DNA of 64,000 nt from assembly GCA_963921825.1 (NCBI GenBank), contig OY997594.1:9987001-10051000 (forward strand), read 5' to 3'. Positions 35,526 through 46,925 of this stretch are shown here, piece by piece (position 1 is the first letter of the stretch; each line of letters starts with the position of its first letter). This stretch comes from Erodium maritimum. Lineage: Eukaryota > Streptophyta > Magnoliopsida > Geraniales > Geraniaceae. The translations under genes were made by a program, and so were the position numbers. Below the pieces are notes generated by a model. It had not been told where the DNA came from and searched no databases. It worked only from the letters and a program-made list of their open reading frames with translations.

Positions 35526-35863
35526 TGTGTATATATGAAAACATATTTCTATTCTTATTACTTTTTTTTTGAGGCAATCTACTCTTATTACTTACAGTAT
35601 GGGATTAAGAGTAGTGTCATGTGTGGAAATATTATTGGCTCTCGCATTATTATTATTAATCAAGACTATGACACTTGGAAACTTGGGGTACGTGGGCGTG
35701 TGAGTCTGATTCATTTCATTTTTGGATCATTTCGAAACAGTTTTTAACAGTTACAAAGTGAAGAGACATGCATGCATGAAGAGCCATGAATTCCTTCTAT
35801 ATATTGCATACATTTTGTTCAGAAATATACTACTTATCTTGTAAATCCATATCAAGTTAATAT

Positions 35864-36720
35864 TTTTTTTTTATCAATAGATTTTTCTTTTTATAAAAAT
35901 CAATCAGCTACAAAGTGTAGCTGAAGGTCAAGGGCAAGACCTCCAAACAACCTTACAAACAAAAAGACCGGCCAACATGGCTCAGCCTCAAACAGATACC
36001 CAACACTGGGCTAACAAACAGATGGTCTCAGTACCTAACTTTACAGACTTTAAGCAAACTAGTGAACAAACCCAACTAAACCAACAAGACACGACAACAA
36101 AGCCTGATCGGAAACAGATACAAACAGAACCAAAAACAACAGTCTAAAAACTCGATTATACAAATAGCAGCAGTATTGTATCCCAAAGGATATGCCTAAT
36201 ATAGCAGGGGCATAAAATCTTTACGGAAAGTATACTCCAATGCCTTACTACAACTTTGTTCGTTTTCGTGATCTAACATTATATCATACTGGAACCAGAG
36301 AGTACGGTTTGGGTCTCCATAGGTATCTGTGATTCGTAGGTCCGATTACCTGTGTGAAGTGATCTGAGCATCTATGTGCTTTGGCAAGGCAGCCCCTTTG
36401 TAGACCGTGATCTCATCCAACCACAACAGAGTCATGCCGCCCAAATGTCGTGTGACTACCATACCCGTATCCCTGTGGATCCATAGATCACAACATAGGA
36501 TTGAGAGCTTTGTGTCCGAGAGGTACGTTTTAGTGAGAAACACAACATACAGATAAAATCGCTAGACAAAGGTCCTCGATGGTTACTTAATGGTAGCCCT
36601 GAGAGTTCCAAACAAACATTTTCATGAGGGAGAATGGAGGAGGAGAAAAGAGATGGAAGTAGAAAAATCCGGAGGCTAAGGGACACATAAGTGCGACGAG
36701 AATGAGAATGCCCCTTGACC
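35864..36720 (-). repeat. LINE-derived fragment, minus strand
   Basis: It starts (3' end) with a T run at 35864-35874 and ATCAATAG, then ACAAAGTG and CAAGACCTCCAA. The remainder to about 36720 has moderate GC and stop-rich frames on the minus strand. I infer a truncated non-LTR element; the 5' boundary is approximate. Confidence 0.4.
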
Positions 36721-37399
36721 TTTCTTAGCAATAAGCTAATTTTATTATTTATATTTATTTTGATGATCGATAAATAAACCAAATCAGTGTTCATAAACTT
36801 TTAATCAACTAATGTCATCTCTTAGTCTTGCATTATTATTTAATCATCATGAACCTACCAAACTAATGTTGGGCAAATTTTTATACAACCTTAACTAGTG
36901 TATAAAGTAATTGGCTACAAAATCCTGAACTGAGCCGATCAAAATTAATCTTTGATGCGACAAGATTTTTTTGTCAACTTGTGGAGTAAGATAGCTTCCA
37001 TTTGGACCTGGGCCTAAGGAAAAGGAAACTAAAACCCAGCCCATTTATAAAATCATTGTTGTCCGAGCCACTGGATCATGCGGAGCCTGTCATTTGTATG
37101 AACAGAATGGCAATTATTACACACCTTCACTCACTATTCACTACGGTTTGGACCACCATGAATCTGCCCCAACAACAGAGCCAACACTTAGAAAAAATAA
37201 TGGAGATCAAACTCAAATGAACATAAAAACTTGTAATGGGATTGCATTTTGGCCATAATAATCTATTTTGATCTGGGCATGAAAATCAAGGTGCAATTGT
37301 ACCTTATCATTTTGGGTATGGCTACTTGATTCCACAGGCACCAATCTGAGTACTAAAGTGGTTGTATTGGGAATGAGACCTTCAAAGAGAAGAGAAGAT
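36721..37399. other. 3' flank of the CC-NBS-LRR gene
   Basis: No recognisable gene. A splice donor near 37458 in the resistance gene means a small terminal exon or 3'-UTR exon of that gene could lie here. Confidence 0.4.
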
Positions 37400-40135
37400 T
37401 TAGATTGAATTTAAGTTGAAAAAAGAAAGAAAGATGAGAATAAATAGCAAAGGCAATACCTGTTGAAATTTGGGAGCAAAAGCATCCTTGGTAGCTTGGC
37501 TCTCCCACTGCAACTTATCCCACCACCAACTGCATCCTTTGATCTTCAGTTCTACATTACTCGTCTTCACCGTATTGCAATCCAATGGAAGTTTACTCAG
37601 ACTGTCACAATCTATTACTTCCATCTCTTTCAGGGAAGGAAATGCTAAAGCACTCTTCCCACATATGCTCCTCAGCTTTGGTAGGTTCCATAAAGTTAGA
37701 GACACCAAAGTGGAGAACAATAATTTCTGCAAATTATCATCACCTGCTTCTTCACTCACCAATTCCTCCAAGGACTCACATGAATCCACATGAATACCAC
37801 AAATGTTGGGTAGATAGATGAGTGAGCTCAGGTTTCTTATATTCTTACACTCAACGATGAATAGGCGCCGGAGGTTATTGCCATAGTGAGTAGAGAACTG
37901 AGGTTCACCGGTGATTCGGGATCCTAATTTTACTTCTGACATGTCGCAACGTTCCATTTTAAGCCATTCCAGATGTTTCATCAGCCTTCCTGAAGATAAA
38001 TCAAGTAAGTCTGGTAGAGGATCAACCCATTCCAATGTTAACATTCTAGTACAACCTTGTATTTTCTGAGAGTCCAAGAAAAACTGGATAGATGCAGCCC
38101 AGCTTAACACCAGACAGAGATCCATTATGTGTGGCAACCCCTCTAACTGTTCTAGCATCTCCTTTTCCGTTACCCTGTCTTCATCATCATCGTCGCAAGC
38201 AAGACTCAAACGCAATCCTTCATGTTGATCAAATGTTTGCAACGCCAAAAGATTTGATAGAACTTTCCCTGGAATTATTGTTCTGTAATTTAGCAGCAAG
38301 AACTTCAGTTTCTTCAAATTCTCAACCTCCACTGGCAATCTTGTCACACTTGTAAACCTGGCATTAAGGTATTCCAAATTAACCAACCCTCCAATATCCA
38401 CTGGTAATTCAATCAACTCACCGTTGTATGACAAGTCCAAAACTTTTAAGGATTTCATAGTTTCAAAAACTTCACCGCCCAATATCTTCAGCTTTGTGTT
38501 TCTAATTATCAAAGTGCTTAGATTGGAACAAGATGACAACCCTGCCAGAGACTTGAATGCTACACCATCTCCCCAGAGCGATACCTTTTCTGCATTTCTC
38601 CATTTTGTCATTACATTATGTGCAGCTGAAGTACCATCATCGTGAACACTCACAACATCTATCACAAACTTGTTCTTCTCCTCCCCACGTCCACAAGCAA
38701 GCCATAAGGCCATGTCCCGGATGACATCATGCATTTGAACATATCCTTCCCATTCACCAACCTCCAACAAACATGCTTGTATCAGTCTTTCAATGATTTG
38801 TCTTCCTTGGATAAGCGCATCATACACGCTATCATATTCATCTAGTAATCCCTCAGCAATCCATATTTTAATGAGTTCATCTTCTTCAATACTCTGATCT
38901 TCTCGGAATATAGAACAATATTTAAAACATTTCTGAAGTATCCGAGTGGGCAAGCTGTCATAACTGAATACCAGTTTAGAAAATACTTGACCCTCCATAC
39001 CAGGAAAAGTTGATGGGTACTTCCTCAACACCCTTTTCGCATCCTTCCATTGCCGAGCATTTGTTTTATCTTTCATGGACCGCCCTATAGTAATAAGAGC
39101 TAGTGGTAGACCTTGGCACTCGCTAGCGACATCCTTGATAAGCTCCCATAACTCAGGATGAGATTTTACGACATCTTCCCCAACCTTAGAGCAAAACAAG
39201 TTTAAGGCTTGATCTGGGGGCAAACAACCCACTTTTATGAGCTTCTGAGCCTCCATGCATTGACAAGTTTCTTGAGAGCGAGTCGTAAACACAACCTTTG
39301 ACATTTTCTCCGTGCAAGGTTGGGGAATACCCACTTCTGAGAGTTCAATTCTCTCCCATAAGTCATCTAGGAGCACAACAAACTTCTTCTCTTTAAGTTT
39401 GTTGAATATGAGAGCAACTCTTTCATCCGCACTCTTATTCTCCCACAAGTGATCTGGGATATTTAATTTGCTCCTAATGGTATCACGAATCCTTCCCAAA
39501 TTTGCTTGTGTGGAGACCACAATCCATATGACTGTATCAAACTCATGGCTTGTCTTAAGGAACTCATTGTTAAGTTGCTTCAAGAGGGTAGTTTTGCCTG
39601 CGCCCCCAATTCCAACTAATCCGATAATTGAGGAATCTTTATCTTGAAGAGATTGCCAGACCTCTTGAAACTTTGATTCAAATCCCACCATAGAGTTCTC
39701 CATAGGCAGCTCATCCACGAGAGGTCGTGGCAACTTATCAGCAACATAGTCAAACTGTCCTTTTTCTGTTAGTCTTATGACTTGAGGAAGCATCTTCATC
39801 ACCTGCTTGCCGAGCTTGTAGCTAGACCAACAGTTCTTAGGACAGCAACATTTTTTTTCAATTTCTTGAGAACTCTTGAGCAGAATTGGGTTCACTTTCT
39901 TTTCCAGGGATTCAACACTGCACAGCCAGCCGTGGACTTTGTTTGTTTGCCTCATTTGTTGTTCTTCTGCGTCTCTCACTCTGTTCCTCACATCTTGTCT
40001 TTGGTTGTTGAGTTCATCCATTGCAGTCCTCAAAGAGATTAGGTTGCCTTCAAAATCACTAATATAAGCTGCATGCTTGGCCGAGCATGCCCACAAGCAA
40101 GGCACAATGCTACACATCTGGCTCAAACAGTCCAT
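37400..40135 (-). CDS. CC-NBS-LRR (CNL) disease-resistance-type protein, RPS2/RPS5-like
   Basis: Intracellular immune receptor of 911 aa, uninterrupted. The N-terminal coiled-coil region covers residues 1-140 and contains the W-x-x-x-VE motif (VHGWLCSVESLE) of RPS2/RPS5-type proteins and no EDVID. The NB-ARC has a P-loop GIGGAGKTT (about 175-183), kinase-2 FVVLLDDLW (252-260), RNBS-B KVVFTTRS, GLPLAL (342-347), RNBS-D CFKYCSIF and the MHD motif VQMHDVIRDMALWL (about 468). Leucine-rich repeats run from about 540 to 890. The start is the ATG at 40133-40135 (MDCLSQMC); the frame extends upstream only to a TTG. The C-terminus SQATKDAFAPKFQQ is the usual family ending, and a donor CAG|GTATTG follows at 37458. 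The last 19 residues may therefore be intron read-through, with a small exon downstream. No second NBS gene is in the window. All nucleotide-binding motifs look intact, so it may be functional. Confidence 0.93.
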   Translation of the reverse strand: MDCLSQMCSIVPCLWACSAKHAAYISDFEGNLISLRTAMDELNNQRQDVRNRVRDAEEQQMRQTNKVHGWLCSVESLEKKVNPILLKSSQEIEKKCCCPKNCWSSYKLGKQVMKMLPQVIRLTEKGQFDYVADKLPRPLVDELPMENSMVGFESKFQEVWQSLQDKDSSIIGLVGIGGAGKTTLLKQLNNEFLKTSHEFDTVIWIVVSTQANLGRIRDTIRSKLNIPDHLWENKSADERVALIFNKLKEKKFVVLLDDLWERIELSEVGIPQPCTEKMSKVVFTTRSQETCQCMEAQKLIKVGCLPPDQALNLFCSKVGEDVVKSHPELWELIKDVASECQGLPLALITIGRSMKDKTNARQWKDAKRVLRKYPSTFPGMEGQVFSKLVFSYDSLPTRILQKCFKYCSIFREDQSIEEDELIKIWIAEGLLDEYDSVYDALIQGRQIIERLIQACLLEVGEWEGYVQMHDVIRDMALWLACGRGEEKNKFVIDVVSVHDDGTSAAHNVMTKWRNAEKVSLWGDGVAFKSLAGLSSCSNLSTLIIRNTKLKILGGEVFETMKSLKVLDLSYNGELIELPVDIGGLVNLEYLNARFTSVTRLPVEVENLKKLKFLLLNYRTIIPGKVLSNLLALQTFDQHEGLRLSLACDDDDEDRVTEKEMLEQLEGLPHIMDLCLVLSWAASIQFFLDSQKIQGCTRMLTLEWVDPLPDLLDLSSGRLMKHLEWLKMERCDMSEVKLGSRITGEPQFSTHYGNNLRRLFIVECKNIRNLSSLIYLPNICGIHVDSCESLEELVSEEAGDDNLQKLLFSTLVSLTLWNLPKLRSICGKSALAFPSLKEMEVIDCDSLSKLPLDCNTVKTSNVELKIKGCSWWWDKLQWESQATKDAFAPKFQQVLPLLFILIFLSFFNLNSI

Positions 40136-42022
40136 CGAGCTAACTTGCCTACAACCGAGCAATAGCCTAATTACAGAAACAAGAATAATCAAGCAATCTA
40201 ATCATTTTTAGTTGGCCACTACAAAACCACATACAAGGAAAGGGCTAATTTTTAGAGTAATAACATGAACGACCCTACAGCATATATTGTATGAACTAAA
40301 TATTGATGGTATAAAACTGTGTTAGTACTGTGATCTAGAAACCACAACTGTAATTTTAGTAACTCAGTAATCTAATTAACTGTATACAACTTTAGCTAAT
40401 GGCTATGCATAATCACGCATAGAGATCTTAGAATTTGAAGACAAGCTAATCCATCGATGTTTATATTATTATAAATACATTCTTACCAACCTGATAATCA
40501 AACAATGTCTGGGAAGCTATTCATCCAAGATTCCATTAGCAATGTCAGAAACTCTGGGCAAATAGAAATGTAGCATTCAACAAGATAAGAACCTTCAGAA
40601 AAAAGTAAATGTAATGAAATGACTTTGGTCAGAAAAAGAACGGTGCAGAAGGTCAAATACTGGGTACCGAAGGGTACACGAGAGTATAAACGGAAAAAGA
40701 CTGAACTGCAGTAATCAATGTGTAGTGGTAATTTAATGGTATTCGAAAATATTGATCCATTTGAACAAATAGTCAAAGTTTATCTACCCAAGGGATGGAT
40801 CTCCACCTATGAAATTGTCACACTCATACATGTTTTTCTTAATTCACCTTTGCACACAATCTGGCGTCCCAAAAATACCATTGAATTAAGACATAGGCAG
40901 TCTCCAAAATACCATTGAATTAAAATATAAACTTTCCCATGTTTTTTAAATGATGATGCAATTATAACGTACCATATTAATTCCTCACTATTAACATCAA
41001 AACAAGTCCTATATGCCTACTTTATCTATCTTGTGCGAAAAATAAAAATCATATGACTGCATAAAAGTTTTAACCACCACAATTGTTAACGTTCCATGAC
41101 AACATTCATATCAATAATAGTTCATTTGTACATCTAAAATTAGCAGGTAAGTTACTAGTTTCAGTTTACAGTTTGGGCTAGTAACATCCATATTGCCAAT
41201 TTGTGGTTTTCAATCTCTTGCTCGATGACAAGTCATTTCCGGAATCCCAAGTTCAATTCTTAGAAACTGGTTTTTCCAACATTGAAAAGCAATTTAGTAA
41301 CGACAATAATATCCTATATTGGAAACAGACATTTGACATTTTCATTCCCAGTCTGATCTCATTCATCATAAATAACAAACATTATTTAGAGGCTAACTAG
41401 GCTTCAATTTAGTATTCAGCATGTAGCAAACAGTAGCATCTGAATTTACAACCGATTATAAACAGTAGCACCTTAATACACATCTGAATTAAGCAGGGAA
41501 TGTTCTGGAGATGGAACATGCAATCAGCTAGAAGCTAGCAAAAAAAAAAAGTATCATTTCAGAACCAAAATATATCAAGCGCAACAGAGAGATTTTAATC
41601 ATTTACGTGATGCAGAAATTAAAAGAAGCAAAGCTAGATCCAGAATTATAACTTACATGGCAGGAGAGGAAGAAACAATCGTGGAAGAAAGGTCACAATG
41701 AAATGAATTTGACTGATAGATGGACAAAGAGTAGGAAAGGGGAGATTTTGTCTTTTTCAATTCATTATCTACAAAATTCTATCGTCTCAATTATATATTC
41801 AACGCAATTAATCATATTTGTTTGGATTATAGTTATTAAATATGCAACCATTTTCACTACTGTTCACCAAACAAAAGGTTGTGCTCTGCTCCATTTCATT
41901 AAGGTTACTCCTCAATGACTAAATAGATTTTTGTTCATCAGTAGCTTAGCTGTAACTGCTAAATAAACTAATTTAGATCTGCAAACAGAAAATGGAAACA
42001 AAACATTGATTAAGACCCGATA
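40136..42022. other. Intergenic between the CNL and LPR-like genes
   Basis: This contains the CNL promoter side (from 40136 rightward) and the 3' side of the ferroxidase gene. I saw no further exon, RNA gene or bounded repeat. Confidence 0.45.
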
Positions 42023-44210
42023 TCAGTTGGTCAGCTTCAAAGGCCTCATCATGACATTGTCTTCGTGATCCAGTATCTGCCAAAATTCAAAATTCAAAAT
42101 CAAATTAATTAAATGAATTTAAGGCTCATTTGAAATATGGGATAGAGAGCAACACTTACGTGGCAATGGTACACGTAGCCCGGTTCTGCTGTCGCATCGA
42201 ACGGGTACGATGCATTTGTGTGTATGTATGCGAACTTCACCACTATCCTCGTCACATACCCGGGACTCATCTTGTACACGTTCTTCCACCCCTTCTCGTG
42301 AGCCTTCACCTCTATCTTCTTCCCACGTGCGTACTTGTTCACGTGGCACTTGATCGCGTCGTTCATCTCATTCATGCAGCTCTTGAACTCATCCACATCC
42401 ACAATCTCCGTCTGATCCAGCACCACGAACATCCCCAGATGAATGTGCAGCGGATGGTTATCGTCCGTCAGGTTGATCACTTCCCACACTTCGCTGCTCC
42501 CCACTTTCGGCGTCTCCGTCGCCGGTGCGTCCGACGGTTTACCGTTGATCAACAGATGCGTCGGCTCATCCATGGCGCTCGTGTACTCGTACATCACGAT
42601 GTACCGTGTCCGCGTCACACTGGATAAATCCGGACGTGGATACTTTACCAACTCTGCCGGTACTTGTGACGTGTCTTGCTCTCGATCCCTTTTGATGAAA
42701 AACTTCATTACCACCCCGTTGGATGGGTTCACCGGATCGCCGGACGGGTAAGGATAGGGCGCGTCGTTGGCTAGCACGGCGGAGTCAGACTTTGACAAGG
42801 AAAAGTCAACGACAACGTCAATGATCTCGGATGGGGCCACGAGGGTCTCATTGGCCGTGACGGGGCGTTCGAGGTAAGCAGAATCGGCGGCCACGTGGGT
42901 GAATTGAAGGCCGTTGGTGAAGAAGAATCTGAAGAATCGAGCGTTGCTGGCGTTGATTATGCGGAAACGGTACTTACGACGTCGTACGGTCAGACGAGGC
43001 CACGCCTTGCCGTTGACGATGATGGCGTCACCAAAATATTCAGGCTGCCAGTGGGGGTGTATAGAGGGGTTGTCTCCGGTAGAATTCATGTATATGGAAC
43101 CATCGGTACGAAAGGCGCGGTCGAAGACGACGAGGACGCAGTCGAATTCACGACCGTTGGGGAGGCCGAGTGGGTCCTCCACGTCAGGCTGACGGATGAT
43201 GTAGGCCCCAAGCAAGCCAGCTAAGATGTTGACTCGAGTCAACCCCATGGCGTGGTCATGGTACCATAGATTGCCGGGATGCTGAGCGTTGTGGTAATGG
43301 TACTTCCTCTTGGTCCAAGTGGGCCCCGTCTCTCCGAATCTGGCGGTGAACCAGGAGCGTGCGTTGCCGTCGCTCTCGGGTTCGTCGATACCGCCGTGCA
43401 GGTGCACCACGGTGGGGATCCCAGTATTGGTCTCGGGCCTGGCTGTCGGTATGGTTGGGTCCCACGGCAAAATGTGCTTCGGAGGGAGGTGATTTTGCCA
43501 CGTCACGTAGGTGTCGACGCCGTGGATGGCCTCGATGGTCGGACCAGGCACTGTTGCGGTGTACTTATTGGTACCGTAGGCAAACACCGGGGTTGGGGGC
43601 AGGTCTCTGTGAAATTTCTGCAATGCAACTACACCTATTAGAACAAGGCCTCTTCAGCTTCAAAAACATTTAATAAATAATTTTTCGAGGACAGAATTTT
43701 GATTCCATCTTCAAAATCTAATATGTGATAATAAAACGAGACATCAAGTTCATAACGAAGAAGATAAAATAATAAAAAGGTTTGGTCATGCCAAGGAAGA
43801 AGAGAAGCGTCAGCTTTGATTAAGACAAACTTTTGATGATAACTAGGCACATATGTGATTTCCAAAGGTAGTTTCTAAACAGGAGCGAAGTTTAGAAACA
43901 GTGATTATAGCTCTAAAACCTGTGTTTAACTGTATAATTTATCCGCGGCCTATTTGTGAGGAACTGAAGCAGAAACGAAAGTCATAGAGAAGCATACCCA
44001 TTTCTTGCGGAACATGCCGATGTGGAGAGACTTGGGCTTGGGAACATAATTGACGAGGTCATAGCCCCTGAGTGTGGGCATATCTGGGAGCTCATCCACG
44101 AACATCTTGAGTTTGGCCGGATTCAAAAGATGCTCCTCCACTGCGTATGCAGAGCCGACGAGAAGGACCAGGAACAGAACATAGACAGGAAGCGACAACA
44201 TTGTTTCCAT
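42023..44210 (-). CDS. LPR1: LPR1/LPR2-like multicopper ferroxidase
   Basis: Secreted or cell-wall multicopper oxidase. In Arabidopsis LPR1/LPR2 oxidise Fe(II) in the root apoplast and with PDR2 set the root growth response to low phosphate. Exons (minus strand) are 44210-43998, 43617-42160 and 42076-42023, GT-AG and in phase, giving 574 aa (AtLPR1 is 581). A signal peptide lies at 1-23 (LPVYVLFLVLLVGSAYA). The phrase KLKMFVDELPDMP at the N-terminus and KFHRDLPPTPVFAYG after the first junction are LPR hallmarks. All four copper clusters are present: HLHGG (143-147), WYHDHAMG (His 191, 193), HPLHIH (459-464) and HCHILDHEDN (555-564). The last of these is split by the second intron, so the short third exon (ILDHEDNVMMRPLKLTN) is essential for a complete copper site. 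Reading through intron 2 gives the false C-terminus VSVALYPIFQ. Everything expected for activity is present. Confidence 0.93.
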
Positions 44211-44711
44211 GGTTGTCTGAAGTCGGCAGGAGAGGGGAGCCTAAGCATTTATATTTGAGGATATGTGTATTATAGAAATTAATTAGCTGGGGCCCCTACT
44301 TGATTATGTACAGCTCGAAGAGATGAATGGGGAAGTTACGAATCCGATGAATATTTGTCTCGATTGACAAATCCCCAAGATTTGTTTCCTTATTCCACAG
44401 TGGGGAAAAAATTGATTAGGTCTAATCTCAATCTGATTGGACAAAAAATAAAAATAAAAAGATGGTTCTGATTTATAGGGAAAAGTGGGCCGTAAATATA
44501 TTTGACTTATTTGGGCCACATGGCGCTTCTGTATAAGAGAATTGTGTCTTAGATCCGAACAGACGGTCGATAAATCCATCGACTATGGAGATGGTCTAAT
44601 CGACATAATCGTAAGTTTTAAGTTTTTTTCTCAAAATATGTCGAATGGATACTCCTATTAGACATACAAAAACCTTCATGGCAAAAATTTTAAGATATGA
44701 GAATTATATAC
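44211..44711. other. Upstream region of the LPR-like gene
   Basis: Promoter region of the ferroxidase gene, ending at the target-site duplication of the copia-like element at 44712. The insertion lies about 500 bp upstream of the start codon. No other gene is seen. Confidence 0.5.
44248..44254 (-). promoter_or_regulatory. Candidate TATA box of the LPR-like gene
   Basis: On the minus strand it reads TATAAAT in the context CAAATATAAATG, about 38 bp upstream of the ATG at 44210. It would give a very short leader of some 10-15 bases, so the true start site may differ. Confidence 0.4.
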
Positions 44712-44716
44712 ATATG

Positions 44717-45032
44717 AAATGACATGTGTGGCCACCACAATCAACATGGCACCACTACTTGCATATGTAGTATATGTGGCATTTGCTCATGTGCTCTTAG
44801 TTCCTATAAATAGAGGTGTCAACATGATCATCCAACACACCACAACACACATCCAATACTCTCATTTTGTAGAAAAGTTCTCAAGAAATTAATGAAAATT
44901 CTCTCTACTCTCTAATTCTCAAGTGTTCTTTCTTGTCTTGCTTGGTAACCAACCTGTAGACACCAACCTTCTTATTATTCTTGGGTCATTGGTGTCTTGG
45001 TGTTGGTTCCAATCAAACTTGATTTTACAACA
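44717..45032 (+). repeat. 5' LTR of the copia-like element
   Basis: 316 bp, starting AAATGACATG and ending TTTTACAACA. Compared with the 3' LTR it lacks the first eight bases (TGTTGTGG) and an internal block of about 12 bases near 44829. A TATAAATA box is at 44815-44822. The sequence after the LTR (CGTTATCGACACG) is in the primer-binding position but does not match the common initiator-Met type TGGTATCAGAGC. Confidence 0.85.
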
Positions 45033-46002
45033 CGTTATCGACACGATCTTGTTCAAGTGGCTCAACTTTCAGCTCGTGTATCTCTAAAACGAACCGTCAA
45101 AATACAATTTCCACCGTTCATGTTTAAGACCCATATGTGGAGAACATTCACTCCAAAAATAAGCTCCATCGGACATTGGATGAACCTCCGATTGGGCACT
45201 TGAAAGTGGCTGGTCGGACCAAAACTGTGCAGAAAATTCAGCACCTTCTTCTTGTCCCAAATTGGTTCAAGAACACAAAGGAAATGAAGAACACCAAGGG
45301 AGGATGTATGACTTGAGTCTCCAAGACGCCTACGTATTTGGTATCAAAGTTTCATATTCTCATGAATTTATTTATATTTGAGTCATGCTTATTTATGCAT
45401 GTTCAATTTATGACTTCCTTATAAGTATGCTCTGTGATCGCCAATTTTTATTGGATCTTTCACATCAGAAATTTGATGCTTATTATTTGTGTTCTTATCA
45501 TCAAAGACTTGTATTTAAGGCTTTTTGAAACCGAAGCACTTGGGCCTGAAGTTTCAAGATGCAGAAACTACTTGCATGTAACATGCAGCTTGGCTTAGAG
45601 CCTAAAACTTGCAAACTTTTTATGCGGGTTATATGAGTAATTTGGATACTCCATGAGTTCACTCCTCGCATGATCATTTTATGAATGAATTTGTGAGTTC
45701 GCATAACGGTAACGTGAAGTTTACAAATATGATGGTATATTGGACCAGAAGTTCCAAATACATGATACCAGCGACATGACGTACTTTGGGCCGGAAGTTC
45801 CAAATAATCCATACCAACGACTTGAGGTCGTGTATGATGAATGCCAATATGTTCATATTGAAATACCTTGATATATAAAAGTTTCAATCCATGTTAAGGA
45901 TGAAAAACTCTTGTAGTATGGACTACTTCATAAGTGAAACGGTCTTCTATCGAAACTAAATCATTTGAGACCAGAAGCTCCAAATGAAAATTCACATGGT
46001 CG

Positions 46003-46190
46003 AAGCCTGATATTTGATATTACGACCAAATGATAAATCACTGGCCTGAAGCCTGATGCTTGCCTATACGACCAAATGATAAATCACAAGCCTGAAGGTT
46101 GATACTTGCCTTTTTACGGTCAAACGATAAAGCACAAGCCTGAAGCTTGATACTTGTATTTATGACCGACTGATAAGCCACGGGCCCGAA
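46003..46190 (+). repeat. Tandem degenerate repeat of about 50-60 bp, each with a hairpin core
   Basis: Four units of the type ACGACCAAATGATAAATCAC, then AAGCCTGAAG-TTGATACTTG, follow one another. Each carries one CCNGAAG hairpin core. They lie in the untranslated part of the copia-like element. Confidence 0.7.
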
Positions 46191-46351
46191 GCTCGTAAGA
46201 TGGCATTAAAAGAAGAATACAGACCACATGCCTGAAGCCTGTAACTTGTAGTAAAAGTCACAAGACAAAACCACAGGCCCGAAGCCTGTAACTTGTGTCT
46301 GAGGCCTGAAGCCTAAAATTTATATGCAATTACTTATATTTATTCTATCTA

Positions 46352-46505
46352 CCCGCGAGCTTGCTCGTTATGCGGTTATACATATATTTAATTTTGGCAT
46401 TTTGATTACCCCGCGAGTTCGCTCGATGTGTGGTTATACTTATATTTATATCTTGTTGTTACTTACTCTTATCATGTTCACCCCATGAGTTTGCTCATTA
46501 TGCGG
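46352..46505 (+). repeat. Three tandem hairpins with a covarying stem
   Basis: Three related units (starts about 46353, 46411 and 46482) contain CGAGC-TT-GCTCG, CGAG-TTCG-CTCG and ATGAG-TTTG-CTCAT, each followed by TGCGG or TGTGG and TTATA. The C-G pair in the first two is T-A in the third, so both sides of the stem changed together. Confidence 0.75.
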
Positions 46506-46654
46506 TTATATATCTAATTATGATGATTCAAATGTTGTATATTTGTAACCCGAAGTTTAAAAATATTGAGAAATTCTGGACCTGAAGTTCCAAAATTGTT
46601 AACGATATGTTCGTTGGGACAATCGTTCAAATGGAATAGATATGTGCACCATTG

Positions 46655-46925
46655 CTATATGTCGTATGGCCAGAAGCTCATACATATTTAACATTTCACA
46701 TAATTTGTGATAAGTTCATTGCATCATTCGTTCAAGTGGAAATTTATATGTGCATAGTTGCTAAAATGTCGTATGGCCAGAAGCTCATATAGACTTAACA
46801 TTTCATTGAATTTTAGATAGATGTACTGAACGTTTCGTTTCATGAGAACTTAATATGTGCAGTGTTGTTAAATGTCGTATGGCCAGAAGTTCATACCGAC
46901 TTAAACTTTCACAGAACTTGAGGTT
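46655..46925 (+). repeat. Three tandem units of about 105 bp
   Basis: TATGTGCA followed by GTCGTATGGCCAGAAG and CTCATA or TTCATA recurs near 46661, 46769 and 46874, with similar spacer DNA (ACTTAACATTTCA, CATTCGTTC). Each unit carries one GTATG...CATAC hairpin on the CCAGAAG core. Confidence 0.75.

Noticed and set aside
42130..43641. Plus-strand frames of 100-165 codons
   Set aside because: They are antisense to the LPR-like gene, which has conserved copper motifs and proper introns on the minus strand.
45960..46320. CRISPR-like array of repeats and spacers
   Set aside because: This is plant nuclear DNA. The repeats are degenerate, of uneven spacing, and lie inside an LTR retrotransposon.
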